Shown one piece after another: positions 8,284 through 15,354 of a stretch of DNA of 32,490 bases. Source of the stretch: Flavobacterium sp. (GTDB lineage Bacteria; Bacteroidota; Bacteroidia; Flavobacteriales; Flavobacteriaceae); NCBI GenBank assembly GCA_030153045.1, contig JASLID010000122.1, positions 1-32,490 on the forward strand. Reading direction: 5' to 3'. The notes beneath the pieces were generated by a model. The model saw only the letters and a program-made list of their open reading frames with translations, was not told the DNA's origin and made no database searches. Both the position numbers and the translations under genes were made by a program. Numbering within the stretch: the first letter of the stretch is position 1; each line of letters starts with the position of its first letter.

Positions 8284-9148
8284 ATAAACTTTTTTCTAAC
8301 AAGTATTTCTTCGGCGTGGTCGCAAATTTCTTTTTGAAGGCTGCTATAAAATGACTCCCGGTACTGTAACCAATTTTCAACCCCACTTCATTTACGTTAT
8401 AAGAACCTGTGTCTAATAATTGACGAGCATATTCCATTTTGTGGTCAAATAAAAATCCGTAAACCGTATCGCCATATATTTGTTTGAAACCCATCTTCAG
8501 TTTCTTTAAATTCAAACCTACTTGGTCTGCTAATTCTTGTAATCCTGGTGGCTCGGCCATATTGGCAATGATAATTTCTTTGGCTTTTTTAAGCTTCAAC
8601 ACATTTTCTTCATCAATCAGAAACGGGCACTGCTCTGCATTTGGATCTTCCGAACGATTAAAAAACAAACTCAATAACTCGTATCCTTTTCCTTTATAGT
8701 ATAAGTTTTTAATCGAGGGATTCAGGTTGTAATGAAACATTTGGTTCAACACAATGGCCATTGATGGAGAAATATTTTCTTCTCCATAGTATTTTTTATC
8801 CTTATTCGCGTCGCTCAAAAAAGGAACATGCTCAACATCGGCAGAAAACAATCCGTGAAATTTTTTAATAGAAACCAATATGGAAATCACCCAAGATTTA
8901 GGTTCTAATTTCAAATTCAAAGGCAATTCTTTTTCTGGATTGTAGAATAAAAGAGATTTTTCTTCTTTCAAATCCAAAGTATAATTCCCTTGATTGAAGA
9001 TAAATTTAGCACTTCCCTTCAATCCAAAATGAAATTGAATTAATCCAGTACGCACCTGCCTTTCAACAGTTAACGCTTCATTGGTATCGTTTTGCAAACG
9101 AATCAATATAAAATCATCATCAATCTTTATTTCCTCTTGAGAACTCAT
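8282..9148 (-). CDS. AraC-family transcriptional regulator
   Basis: A 288-residue regulator. The C-terminal 100 residues hold the two AraC helix-turn-helix units: LQELADQVGLNLKKLKMGF, then VNEVGLKIGYSTGSHFIAAFKKKF with the usual TPKKY end. The N-terminal ~180 residues are a cupin-like or effector domain without a recognisable ligand signature. It is divergent from hemA, with 227 nt between the two start codons. That interval holds a near-perfect palindrome (9194-9210) 45 nt upstream of this start. Divergent placement suggests it controls hemA and/or itself, possibly in response to haem, iron or porphyrin, but this is inference from context. Confidence 0.9.
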   Translation of the reverse strand: MSSQEEIKIDDDFILIRLQNDTNEALTVERQVRTGLIQFHFGLKGSAKFIFNQGNYTLDLKEEKSLLFYNPEKELPLNLKLEPKSWVISILVSIKKFHGLFSADVEHVPFLSDANKDKKYYGEENISPSMAIVLNQMFHYNLNPSIKNLYYKGKGYELLSLFFNRSEDPNAEQCPFLIDEENVLKLKKAKEIIIANMAEPPGLQELADQVGLNLKKLKMGFKQIYGDTVYGFLFDHKMEYARQLLDTGSYNVNEVGLKIGYSTGSHFIAAFKKKFATTPKKYLLEKSL

Positions 9149-9193
9149 AGCGATATATTTTATAAAATTTTAAATCAAATCGGAATCTTTTTA

Positions 9194-9210
9194 TTTAGAA
9201 TTATTCTAAA
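9194..9210. promoter_or_regulatory. Palindromic operator candidate in the araC-hemA interval
   Basis: TTTAGAAT-T-ATTCTAAA is a perfect 8-1-8 palindrome. Its core TTAGAAT-T-ATTCTAA has the 7-1-7 layout of Fur/PerR-family boxes and differs from the Bacillus PerR consensus half-site (TTATAAT) by one base per arm. It lies 45 nt before the AraC-regulator start and about 110 nt upstream of the predicted hemA -33 element. Binding by Fur/PerR or by the AraC protein is inference. Confidence 0.4.
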
Positions 9211-9318
9211 CAATATTATTCTGAGGGATTGAATTCATTACAAAATTAAAAGAAATAACGTTTAAAATCCATTTTCCAATCAAAAAAACGCATAGCGACA
9301 CAAAAAGAACTTCTAGCG

Positions 9319-9350
9319 TTGTTTTTATAATGTCGATAGTAATAATTTTG
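9319..9350 (+). promoter_or_regulatory. Predicted flavobacterial promoter of hemA
   Basis: A TTG at 9319-9321 and TAATTTTG at 9343-9350 (matching TAnnTTTG) are 21 nt apart, fitting the -33/-7 architecture known for Bacteroidota primary sigma promoters. Transcription would start around 9357, some 19 nt before the hemA ATG. Confidence 0.55.
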
Positions 9351-9375
9351 CCTTACTTCTTGAAAAGTGTACTAC

Positions 9376-10629
9376 ATGGAAAATAATAACTTATCAAAGC
9401 ATCAAACTTTTTACTCGATTGGACTGAGTTATAAAAAAGCAGATGCTGAAGTTAGAGGAAAATTTAGTTTAAATGACATTGCAAAAAACAATCTATTACT
9501 TCAAGCCAAAGAAGAAGGAATCGATAGTTTAATTGTAACGTCAACTTGCAACAGAACCGAAATTTACGGTTTTGCACAACACCCTTTTCAATTAATCAAA
9601 TTACTTTGCGAAAACAGTCAGGGAACCGTTGAGGAATTCCAAAAGGTAGCCCACGTGTATAAAAATCATGAAGCCATTTCTCATTTATTTAAAGTAGGAA
9701 CAGGTCTTGACAGCCAAATTTTAGGTGATTTCGAAATCATATCCCAAATAAAAACCAGTTTTATCCAAGCCAAATCTTTTGGTTTAGCCAACGCTTTTAT
9801 GGAAAGATTGGTCAATGCAGTGATACAGGCGAGCAAAAAAATAAAAACCGAAACCGAAATTTCTTCAGGCGCAACTTCAGTGTCATTTGCATCAGTGCAA
9901 TACATCATGCGAAATGTAGAAAATATTGGAGATAAAAATATTTTACTTTTCGGAACAGGAAAAATCGGAAGAAATACCTGTGAAAACTTAGTAAAACATT
10001 CTAAAAATGAACACATCACTTTAATTAACAGAACCAAAGACAAAGCCGAAAAACTGGCCGGAAAACTAAATCTGATTGTGAAAGATTACGCCGATTTACA
10101 AACGGAAGTTCAAAAAGCTGATGTTTTAGTTGTGGCAACGGGAGCTCAGAACCCTACGATTGACAAAGCGATTTTAAACTTGAAAAAACCGATGTTAATT
10201 CTGGATTTATCGATTCCGAAAAATGTACATGAGAATGTAAAGGATTTAGAAAACGTGACTTTAGTGCATTTAGATGACTTGTCTCAAATTACCGATGAAA
10301 CTTTAGAAAACAGAAAACAACACATTCCTGCCGCAGAAGCCATCATTGAAGAAATAAAAGACGAATTCATCGCTTGGATGAACGGTCGAAAATACGCACC
10401 CACAATTCATGCTTTAAAAGCAAAATTGAATACAATTAAAGAAACCGAGCTGAATTTTCAACGAAAAAAATTATCTAATTTCGATGAAGAACAGGCCGAA
10501 CTAATCAGTAATAGAATCATTCAAAAAATCACCAATCATTTTGCCAATCATCTAAAAGATGACAACACAATGGTGGATGAAAGTATCGATTGGATTCAGA
10601 AAGTTTTTCAAATAGAAAAAGCAAAATAA
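9376..10629 (+). CDS. hemA: Glutamyl-tRNA reductase
   Basis: HemA makes glutamate-1-semialdehyde from glutamyl-tRNA with NADPH, the committed step of the C5 route to 5-aminolevulinate. The catalytic cysteine C58 is in TSTCNRTEIYG. The GLDSQILGDFEI segment and the NADPH-binding stretch LLFGTGKIGRNTCENL follow, then the C-terminal dimerisation helix. I chose ATG 9376 over the in-frame GTG at 9367 because it gives the usual 417-residue length and fits the predicted promoter. It is the first gene of the large hem operon: its TAA overlaps the hemC ATG. The aminomutase HemL, which acts next, is not in this window. Confidence 0.97.
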   Translation: MENNNLSKHQTFYSIGLSYKKADAEVRGKFSLNDIAKNNLLLQAKEEGIDSLIVTSTCNRTEIYGFAQHPFQLIKLLCENSQGTVEEFQKVAHVYKNHEAISHLFKVGTGLDSQILGDFEIISQIKTSFIQAKSFGLANAFMERLVNAVIQASKKIKTETEISSGATSVSFASVQYIMRNVENIGDKNILLFGTGKIGRNTCENLVKHSKNEHITLINRTKDKAEKLAGKLNLIVKDYADLQTEVQKADVLVVATGAQNPTIDKAILNLKKPMLILDLSIPKNVHENVKDLENVTLVHLDDLSQITDETLENRKQHIPAAEAIIEEIKDEFIAWMNGRKYAPTIHALKAKLNTIKETELNFQRKKLSNFDEEQAELISNRIIQKITNHFANHLKDDNTMVDESIDWIQKVFQIEKAK

Positions 10630-11552
10630 TGTCTAAAATAATTCGCATAGGAACTCGAGATAGTGAACTTGCTCTTTGGCAAGCGCACACAGTCGAAAAA
10701 AAACTAAATGATTTGGGTTATAAAACCGAAATCGTTGCTGTAAAATCAACTGGCGATATTATTCTAGACAAGCCATTATACGAATTAGGCATCACCGGAA
10801 TTTTTACCAAAACATTAGATGTTGCTATGATTTCCGGTCAGGTTGACATTGCGGTTCACTCCATGAAAGACGTGCCCACTGCCCTACCTCTAGGTATTGT
10901 TCAAGCTGCTGTTTTAGAACGAGCCAATGTTCTGGATATTTTGGTTCATAAAGGCAACCTTGATTTTCTAAACGAAGAAGGAACTATTGCCACTGGAAGC
11001 TTACGCCGTCAAGCTCAATGGCTCAACAAATACCCAAATCATACTGTGGTCGATTTACGCGGAAACGTAAATACCCGCATGCAGAAGCTACAGGACAACG
11101 ATTGGAATGGCGCTGTTTTTGCCGCAGCAGGACTGGAAAGAATCAACTTAAAACCAGCTACTTTTATCGATTTAGATTGGATGGTTCCGGCGCCGGCACA
11201 AGGTGCTATGATGGTGGTTGCGATGGAAAATGACACGTTTTCACAAGAAGCGTTGTACCATCTTAACGATATTGAAACCGAAGTCTGCACTCATATTGAA
11301 CGCCAATTTTTAAGAACACTTGAAGGTGGTTGTACCGCACCTATTGGAGCTATCGCTATTCACAACGAAGACGACGAAACTATTTTATTCAAAGGCGTTC
11401 TTTTGTCTGTTGATGGAAAAGAGAAAATTGAAATTGAAAGATCGGTTCCATTAAATGAATGGAAAAAGCTAGGCTACCATTTGGCACAGGAAATTTTAAA
11501 CAATGGCGGTTCCAAATTGATGGCAAATATTAAAGAAACACTTCAGAAATAA
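10629..11552 (+). CDS. hemC: Porphobilinogen deaminase (hydroxymethylbilane synthase)
   Basis: HemC joins four porphobilinogen units into hydroxymethylbilane. This 307-residue protein has the N-terminal IRIGTRDSELALWQ strand-helix, the HSMKDVPT active-site motif, the Arg-rich GSLRRQAQW and DLRGNVNTR segments, and C235 in EGGCTAPIG, which carries the dipyrromethane cofactor. The ATG at 10629 overlaps the hemA stop (TAATG) and begins the conserved N-terminus; an upstream in-frame ATG (10590) would only add non-conserved residues. The stop overlaps hemD in the same TAATG manner, so hemA-hemC-hemD are probably translationally coupled. Confidence 0.97.
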   Translation: MSKIIRIGTRDSELALWQAHTVEKKLNDLGYKTEIVAVKSTGDIILDKPLYELGITGIFTKTLDVAMISGQVDIAVHSMKDVPTALPLGIVQAAVLERANVLDILVHKGNLDFLNEEGTIATGSLRRQAQWLNKYPNHTVVDLRGNVNTRMQKLQDNDWNGAVFAAAGLERINLKPATFIDLDWMVPAPAQGAMMVVAMENDTFSQEALYHLNDIETEVCTHIERQFLRTLEGGCTAPIGAIAIHNEDDETILFKGVLLSVDGKEKIEIERSVPLNEWKKLGYHLAQEILNNGGSKLMANIKETLQK

Positions 11553-12220
11553 TGTCAGATCCAATTCGCATACTGTCCACAAAAAAACTGTTACCCAATC
11601 AGAAACAATATTTATTGAATGCCAATTTCAATGTCATTGAAGCCGATTTCATTAAAATTCACAATAAAAATTTTGACTTAAATCACATTAACGAAAATTT
11701 GATTTTTACGAGTCAAAATGCAGTTTTAAGTGTTTTACAACACGAAAAAATCGACCAATTAAAATCAAAAAACACTTTTTGTGTAGGTTTAAAAACCAAA
11801 GCATTGTTAGAAGAGCACGGGTTTAATGTCATGGCATACACTGGTTATGCTCAAGACTTAGCCGAGATTATCGCTTTGGTATATGGGAATGAAAGTTATA
11901 CTTTTTTCAGTGGTAACTTACGTAAAGACACTTTGCCAGATGCGTTAAAACAAGCACACATCAAATTCAACGAAATTACGGTTTACGAAACGCTTTTGAC
12001 GCCAGAAAAAATAAATTCCAAAGTAGATGGGATTCTGTTTTTCAGTCCGTCAGCGGTAGACAGTTATTTGAGGGAAAATAAAATCAAAGACGAAACCTGC
12101 ATTTGCATAGGTAACACTACTGCAGAAGCTTTGGAAATAAATAAAATTAAAAACATTGTGATTGCCAATCAACCCACCGTTGAAAACACAATCATTCAGT
12201 GCATCAACGAATTTAAATAA
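11552..12220 (+). CDS. hemD: Uroporphyrinogen-III synthase
   Basis: HemD closes hydroxymethylbilane with inversion of ring D to give uroporphyrinogen III. The family is poorly conserved; recognition here rests on its two-domain length (222 residues), the sequence elements FTSQNAVLSV, FSGNLRKDTLP, FFSPSAVDSYL and CIGNTTAEAL at the expected positions, and its place directly after hemC with overlapping stop/start codons. It is cytosolic with no membrane segment. A palindromic element occupies the 52-nt gap to hemE, the only real gap in the operon. Confidence 0.92.
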   Translation: MSDPIRILSTKKLLPNQKQYLLNANFNVIEADFIKIHNKNFDLNHINENLIFTSQNAVLSVLQHEKIDQLKSKNTFCVGLKTKALLEEHGFNVMAYTGYAQDLAEIIALVYGNESYTFFSGNLRKDTLPDALKQAHIKFNEITVYETLLTPEKINSKVDGILFFSPSAVDSYLRENKIKDETCICIGNTTAEALEINKIKNIVIANQPTVENTIIQCINEFK

Positions 12221-12225
12221 TTTGA

Positions 12226-12258
12226 ATACCTGACAGGTTTTTGAAACCTGTCAGGTAT
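12226..12258. repeat. Palindromic intergenic repeat (CCTGACAGG type)
   Basis: Perfect 15-nt arms ATACCTGACAGGTTT and AAACCTGTCAGGTAT with a 3-nt TTG loop fill most of the hemD-hemE gap. Each arm contains CCTGACAGG, itself almost a palindrome. From memory, very similar elements are dispersed between genes in many flavobacterial genomes, so this is probably a REP-like repeat. On the RNA it forms a strong hairpin without a proper U tract, so it may stabilise or attenuate rather than terminate. Confidence 0.75.
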
Positions 12259-12272
12259 ATAAAAAAGAAACA

Positions 12273-13298
12273 ATGATTAAAAACGACCTTTTTTTACGCG
12301 CCTTAAATAATGAAACAGTAACTCGTCCACCCGTTTGGATGATGCGTCAAGCAGGAAGATATTTACCGGAATTTATCGCTTTGCGTGACAAATACGATTT
12401 CTTCACCCGTTGCCAAACTCCAGAATTAGCAGCTGAAATTACAGTACAGCCTATTCGTAGAATTGCTCCGGATGCCGCGATTTTATTCTCGGATATTTTG
12501 GTAGTTCCTCAAGCTATGGGAATTGAAGTCTTGATGAAAGAAAATGTGGGTCCGTTTTTACCTAATCCGATTCGTACCCCACAAGATGTAGAAAAAGTCA
12601 TTGTTCCAAACATTGATGAAACTTTAGGTTACGTCATGGACGCCATCAAATTAACGAAAGAAATGTTGAACGACGAAGTGCCATTAATTGGTTTTGCCGG
12701 TTCACCATGGACCATTTTCTGTTATGCTGTGGAAGGAAAAGGTTCCAAAAGTTTTGATATGGCCAAAGGATTCTGTTTCTCAAATCCGGTAGCAGCTCAT
12801 GTTTTATTGCAAAAAATTACAGACACCACGATTTTATATTTAAAAGAAAAAGTAAAAGCGGGTGTTAACGCGGTTCAGATTTTCGATTCTTGGGGAGGCA
12901 TGCTATCACCTGTAGATTATCAGGAATTCTCGTGGAAATACATCAACCAAATCGTAGAAGCTTTAGCTGAGGATACCAAAGTCATCGTTTTCGGAAAAGG
13001 ATGCTGGTTTGCTTTGGGCGAAATGTCAAAAAGTAAAGCTTCTGCTCTTGGAGTAGATTGGACTTGTTCGCCAAGAAATGCACGTTACCTGTCTGGTGGA
13101 AAAATTACGCTACAAGGAAATTTCGACCCGTCAAGATTGTTATCACCTATTCCAACCATCAAAAAAATGGTTCATGAAATGATTGACGAATTCGGAAAAG
13201 ACAATTACATTGTAAATCTAGGTCACGGAATTTTACCAAATATCCCTGTAGATCACGCCAAAGCATTTATTGATGCAGTGAAAGAATACCAAAAATAA
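12273..13298 (+). CDS. hemE: Uroporphyrinogen decarboxylase
   Basis: HemE removes four acetate carboxyls from uroporphyrinogen III to give coproporphyrinogen III. The 341-residue protein has the substrate-binding signature PPVWMMRQAGRYLPEF near the N-terminus, the catalytic Asp in ILFSDILVVPQAMG, the GFAGSPWTIFCYAVEG segment, and the C-terminal NLGHGILPNIP box. Length and motifs are complete. The ATG at 12273 follows the palindromic element by 14 nt, so this gene may be expressed at a different level from hemACD. Its TAA overlaps the start of the GNAT gene. Confidence 0.97.
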   Translation: MIKNDLFLRALNNETVTRPPVWMMRQAGRYLPEFIALRDKYDFFTRCQTPELAAEITVQPIRRIAPDAAILFSDILVVPQAMGIEVLMKENVGPFLPNPIRTPQDVEKVIVPNIDETLGYVMDAIKLTKEMLNDEVPLIGFAGSPWTIFCYAVEGKGSKSFDMAKGFCFSNPVAAHVLLQKITDTTILYLKEKVKAGVNAVQIFDSWGGMLSPVDYQEFSWKYINQIVEALAEDTKVIVFGKGCWFALGEMSKSKASALGVDWTCSPRNARYLSGGKITLQGNFDPSRLLSPIPTIKKMVHEMIDEFGKDNYIVNLGHGILPNIPVDHAKAFIDAVKEYQK

Positions 13299-13831
13299 TG
13301 ATTGCCGAAGATTTTATTATCGACCAATTAAAACCAACCGATGCCCATCAGTTGTATCAATTTATGGTTGACAATAATGAAAGGCTTCGAAAGTTTTTCC
13401 CTTTAACGCTTTCCAGCAATGACACTATTGAAAAATCGATAGCCTACATTGTTTTAAAAGAAAAGGAAATTCAAGAGAAGACAAATTTTACTTTTGCCAT
13501 TCGAGAGAAAAACTCTCAAAATATTGCGGGCCTAATCATCATTAAAAAAATAGATTGGACCACAAAACAAGGAGAGTTTGCGTATTGTATTGGTGCTGAA
13601 TTTGAAGGAAAAGGCTTGACTACTTTTGCAGTAAAAGAACTTTCAAAATTTGCTTTTGATGAATTGGATTTGAAAACACTTCAGATTATTGCTCACAAAA
13701 CAAATCTTGGAAGTGTAAAAGTCGCTGAAAAATGTGGTTTTACCTGGAAAGGAATATTACTCAATGAATTTACTCCAACCAATGAAAAACCATTGGATAT
13801 GGAATTATATGAATTAGCTCATGAAAAATAA
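13298..13831 (+). CDS. GNAT acetyltransferase, RimJ/RimL type
   Basis: This 177-residue cytosolic protein has the layout of RimL/RimJ-like N-acetyltransferases: an N-terminal QLKPTDAHQLYQFM helix, an AYCIGAEFEGKGLTTFAV stretch in the acetyl-CoA-binding region, and the closing TNLGSVKVAEKCGFTWKG motif found throughout this subgroup. The family acetylates N-terminal amines of ribosomal proteins or other amines; the substrate here is unknown. The start overlaps the hemE stop (TAATG), and its last 11 nt overlap the next gene. The final codons (HEK-stop) are read from the same DNA that encodes the first codons of that gene. Its role in the hem operon is unclear and may be only co-transcription. 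Confidence 0.88.
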   Translation: MIAEDFIIDQLKPTDAHQLYQFMVDNNERLRKFFPLTLSSNDTIEKSIAYIVLKEKEIQEKTNFTFAIREKNSQNIAGLIIIKKIDWTTKQGEFAYCIGAEFEGKGLTTFAVKELSKFAFDELDLKTLQIIAHKTNLGSVKVAEKCGFTWKGILLNEFTPTNEKPLDMELYELAHEK

Positions 13832-13847
13832 ATTCTACACTTACATA
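13821..13847 (+). repeat. Direct repeat copy 1 (hemF 5' end duplicate)
   Basis: This copy matches 14404-14430 at 26 of 27 positions; the mismatch is T versus C at base 21 (Thr codon ACT/ACC). Similarity stops abruptly on both sides. The two copies bound a 583-bp unit containing the membrane-protein gene. Confidence 0.9.
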
Positions 13848-14414
13848 AAGTATCTATCTTATTTTATTGCGCTTTTAGGATTTATTGATCTATTAATAAA
13901 TCCTAAAATTCAATATTTAAATTCAAATTACGAAGTAATTCACAACTACGGAAGAATTATACTGATGACAGTTATTATAATAAGTCTGTTTACAGTTATT
14001 ATAAGCACTTATTTTTGTGAAGTTAATAAACCTAAATGGAAGAATATTTTTGTTATATCGAGTTCAATATATCTAATATTAATACTATTCATAATTAATA
14101 AGTTCTTCCATATTTTTTGGTTTAATCAAATGGTTCACTTTATAATTTTTAGCCTTTATATTCTACCTATTGTTTTTATTTTAAATGATTTATTAAAACC
14201 AAAATGGGGCAAAATAAAAATATTTCTTTCAATTGGCTTGTTCTTCGTTATATCAACGTTATTTTATTTTAAATACATATATGTTTCATATGAAGATTAT
14301 TGGAATGGTACTCCAATAGTTGTTATTCATTATTTATTTAGAGATTGGATATGTTTAATAGGAACCGTTATGATATTGGTTTCATTACTTAGTATTAATA
14401 CAAATGAAAAATAA
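13821..14414 (+). CDS. AT-rich multi-pass membrane protein of unknown function inserted before hemF
   Basis: A 197-residue protein with about five to six hydrophobic segments, rich in I, F, L, Y and N, and no family I recognise. Sampled 60-nt lines of its DNA are about 15-28% G+C, against about 35% in hemE and over 50% in part of hemF. Its first nine residues, MKNKFYTYI, are identical to those of HemF. At DNA level the first 27 nt (13821-13847) match the hemF start (14404-14430) with one synonymous change. It overlaps the GNAT gene and hemF by the same 11 nt at each end. These facts suggest foreign DNA inserted at the hemF start with duplication of the site, borrowing hemF's start region. The open frame, hydrophobicity pattern and clean overlaps suggest it is expressed. 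Confidence 0.75.
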   Translation: MKNKFYTYIKYLSYFIALLGFIDLLINPKIQYLNSNYEVIHNYGRIILMTVIIISLFTVIISTYFCEVNKPKWKNIFVISSSIYLILILFIINKFFHIFWFNQMVHFIIFSLYILPIVFILNDLLKPKWGKIKIFLSIGLFFVISTLFYFKYIYVSYEDYWNGTPIVVIHYLFRDWICLIGTVMILVSLLSINTNEK

Positions 14415-14430
14415 ATTCTACACCTACATA
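14404..14430 (+). repeat. Direct repeat copy 2 (native hemF start)
   Basis: The partner of the 13821-13847 repeat, forming the first nine codons of hemF. This copy is probably the original, because the encoded N-terminus continues into the HemF helix QNLQDRI that belongs to the family. Confidence 0.9.
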
Positions 14431-15306
14431 CAAAATTTACAAGATCGAATCTGCAAAGGATTGGAAACAGCTGACGGTCAGGCTAAATTTCGTGAAGACC
14501 TTTGGGATCGCCCAGAAGGCGGCGGCGGAAGAACGCGCGTTATCGAAAACGGAGCAGCAATTGAAAAAGGAGGCGTAAATATTTCGGCAGTGCACGGAAA
14601 ATTACCGGAAGCGATGCAAACCTATTTCAATGTGGGTGATGTTGACTTTTTTGCCTGCGGATTGAGTTTGGTCATTCATCCGAAAAATCCTATGGCGCCA
14701 ACGGTTCATGCCAACTGGCGTTATTTTGAAATGTACGACAAAGCGGGAAACACCATTAACTCTTGGTTTGGTGGAGGACAGGATTTAACCCCTTATTATT
14801 TGTTTGAAGAAGACGCCAAACATTTTCATCAAACGTGTAAAAATGCCTGTGACAAACACAATCCTGAATTTTATCCTAAGTTTAAAAAGCAATGTGACGA
14901 GTATTTCTGGAACGCTCATCGTGATGAAGCGCGAGGTGTTGGCGGATTGTTTTTTGACCATTGTAAAGCAACCGAACAAATGTCGATGGAAAACTGGTTC
15001 AGTTTTGTTTTGGAAGTCGGCAATAGTTTCCTCGAAGCGTATGTTCCCATCTTAGAAAGAAGAAAAAATTTACCTTATACTCCAGAAAACAGAACGTGGC
15101 AGGAAATTCGTCGTGGTCGCTATGTCGAATTTAATTTGGTACACGACAAAGGCACTTTATTCGGATTAAAAACCAACGGAAGAATGGAGAGCATCCTAAT
15201 GAGTTTACCGCCACATGTACAGTGGGTTTATGACCATCATCCGGAGAAAGGAAGTGAAGAAGAAAAGTTGATTAAAGTATTAGAAAATCCAGTTGAATGG
15301 ATATAA
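14404..15306 (+). CDS. hemF: Oxygen-dependent coproporphyrinogen-III oxidase
   Basis: HemF oxidatively decarboxylates coproporphyrinogen III to protoporphyrinogen IX using O2. The 300-residue protein carries the family landmarks: the DLWDRPEGGGGRTRV and NISAVHGKLP segments, VHANWRYFEM, WFGGGQDLTPYY, the histidine-rich HRDEARGVGGLFFDHC block, and RRGRYVEFNLVHDKGTLFGL near the C-terminus. It is complete and of normal length. Presence of HemF rather than HemN in the cluster indicates an aerobic route here. Its start overlaps the preceding membrane-protein gene by 11 nt. It is the last gene of the operon, followed at once by a strong hairpin. Confidence 0.97.
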   Translation: MKNKFYTYIQNLQDRICKGLETADGQAKFREDLWDRPEGGGGRTRVIENGAAIEKGGVNISAVHGKLPEAMQTYFNVGDVDFFACGLSLVIHPKNPMAPTVHANWRYFEMYDKAGNTINSWFGGGQDLTPYYLFEEDAKHFHQTCKNACDKHNPEFYPKFKKQCDEYFWNAHRDEARGVGGLFFDHCKATEQMSMENWFSFVLEVGNSFLEAYVPILERRKNLPYTPENRTWQEIRRGRYVEFNLVHDKGTLFGLKTNGRMESILMSLPPHVQWVYDHHPEKGSEEEKLIKVLENPVEWI

Positions 15307-15307
15307 T

Positions 15308-15342
15308 AAAAAAACGCCGCAATGTACTTGCGGCGTTTTTTT
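15308..15342. terminator. Bidirectional intrinsic terminator after hemF
   Basis: Arms AAAAAAACGCCGCAA and TTGCGGCGTTTTTTT with a 5-nt loop, between hemF and the convergent exported-protein gene. It is GC-rich with T runs on both strands. Confidence 0.92.
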
Positions 15343-15354
15343 ATTGTTTACTCT

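Noticed and set aside
13821..14430. Classic insertion sequence between GNAT gene and hemF
   Set aside because: The unit has no transposase and no terminal inverted repeats that I can see; only the direct repeat supports insertion, so it is reported as an unexplained insertion instead.
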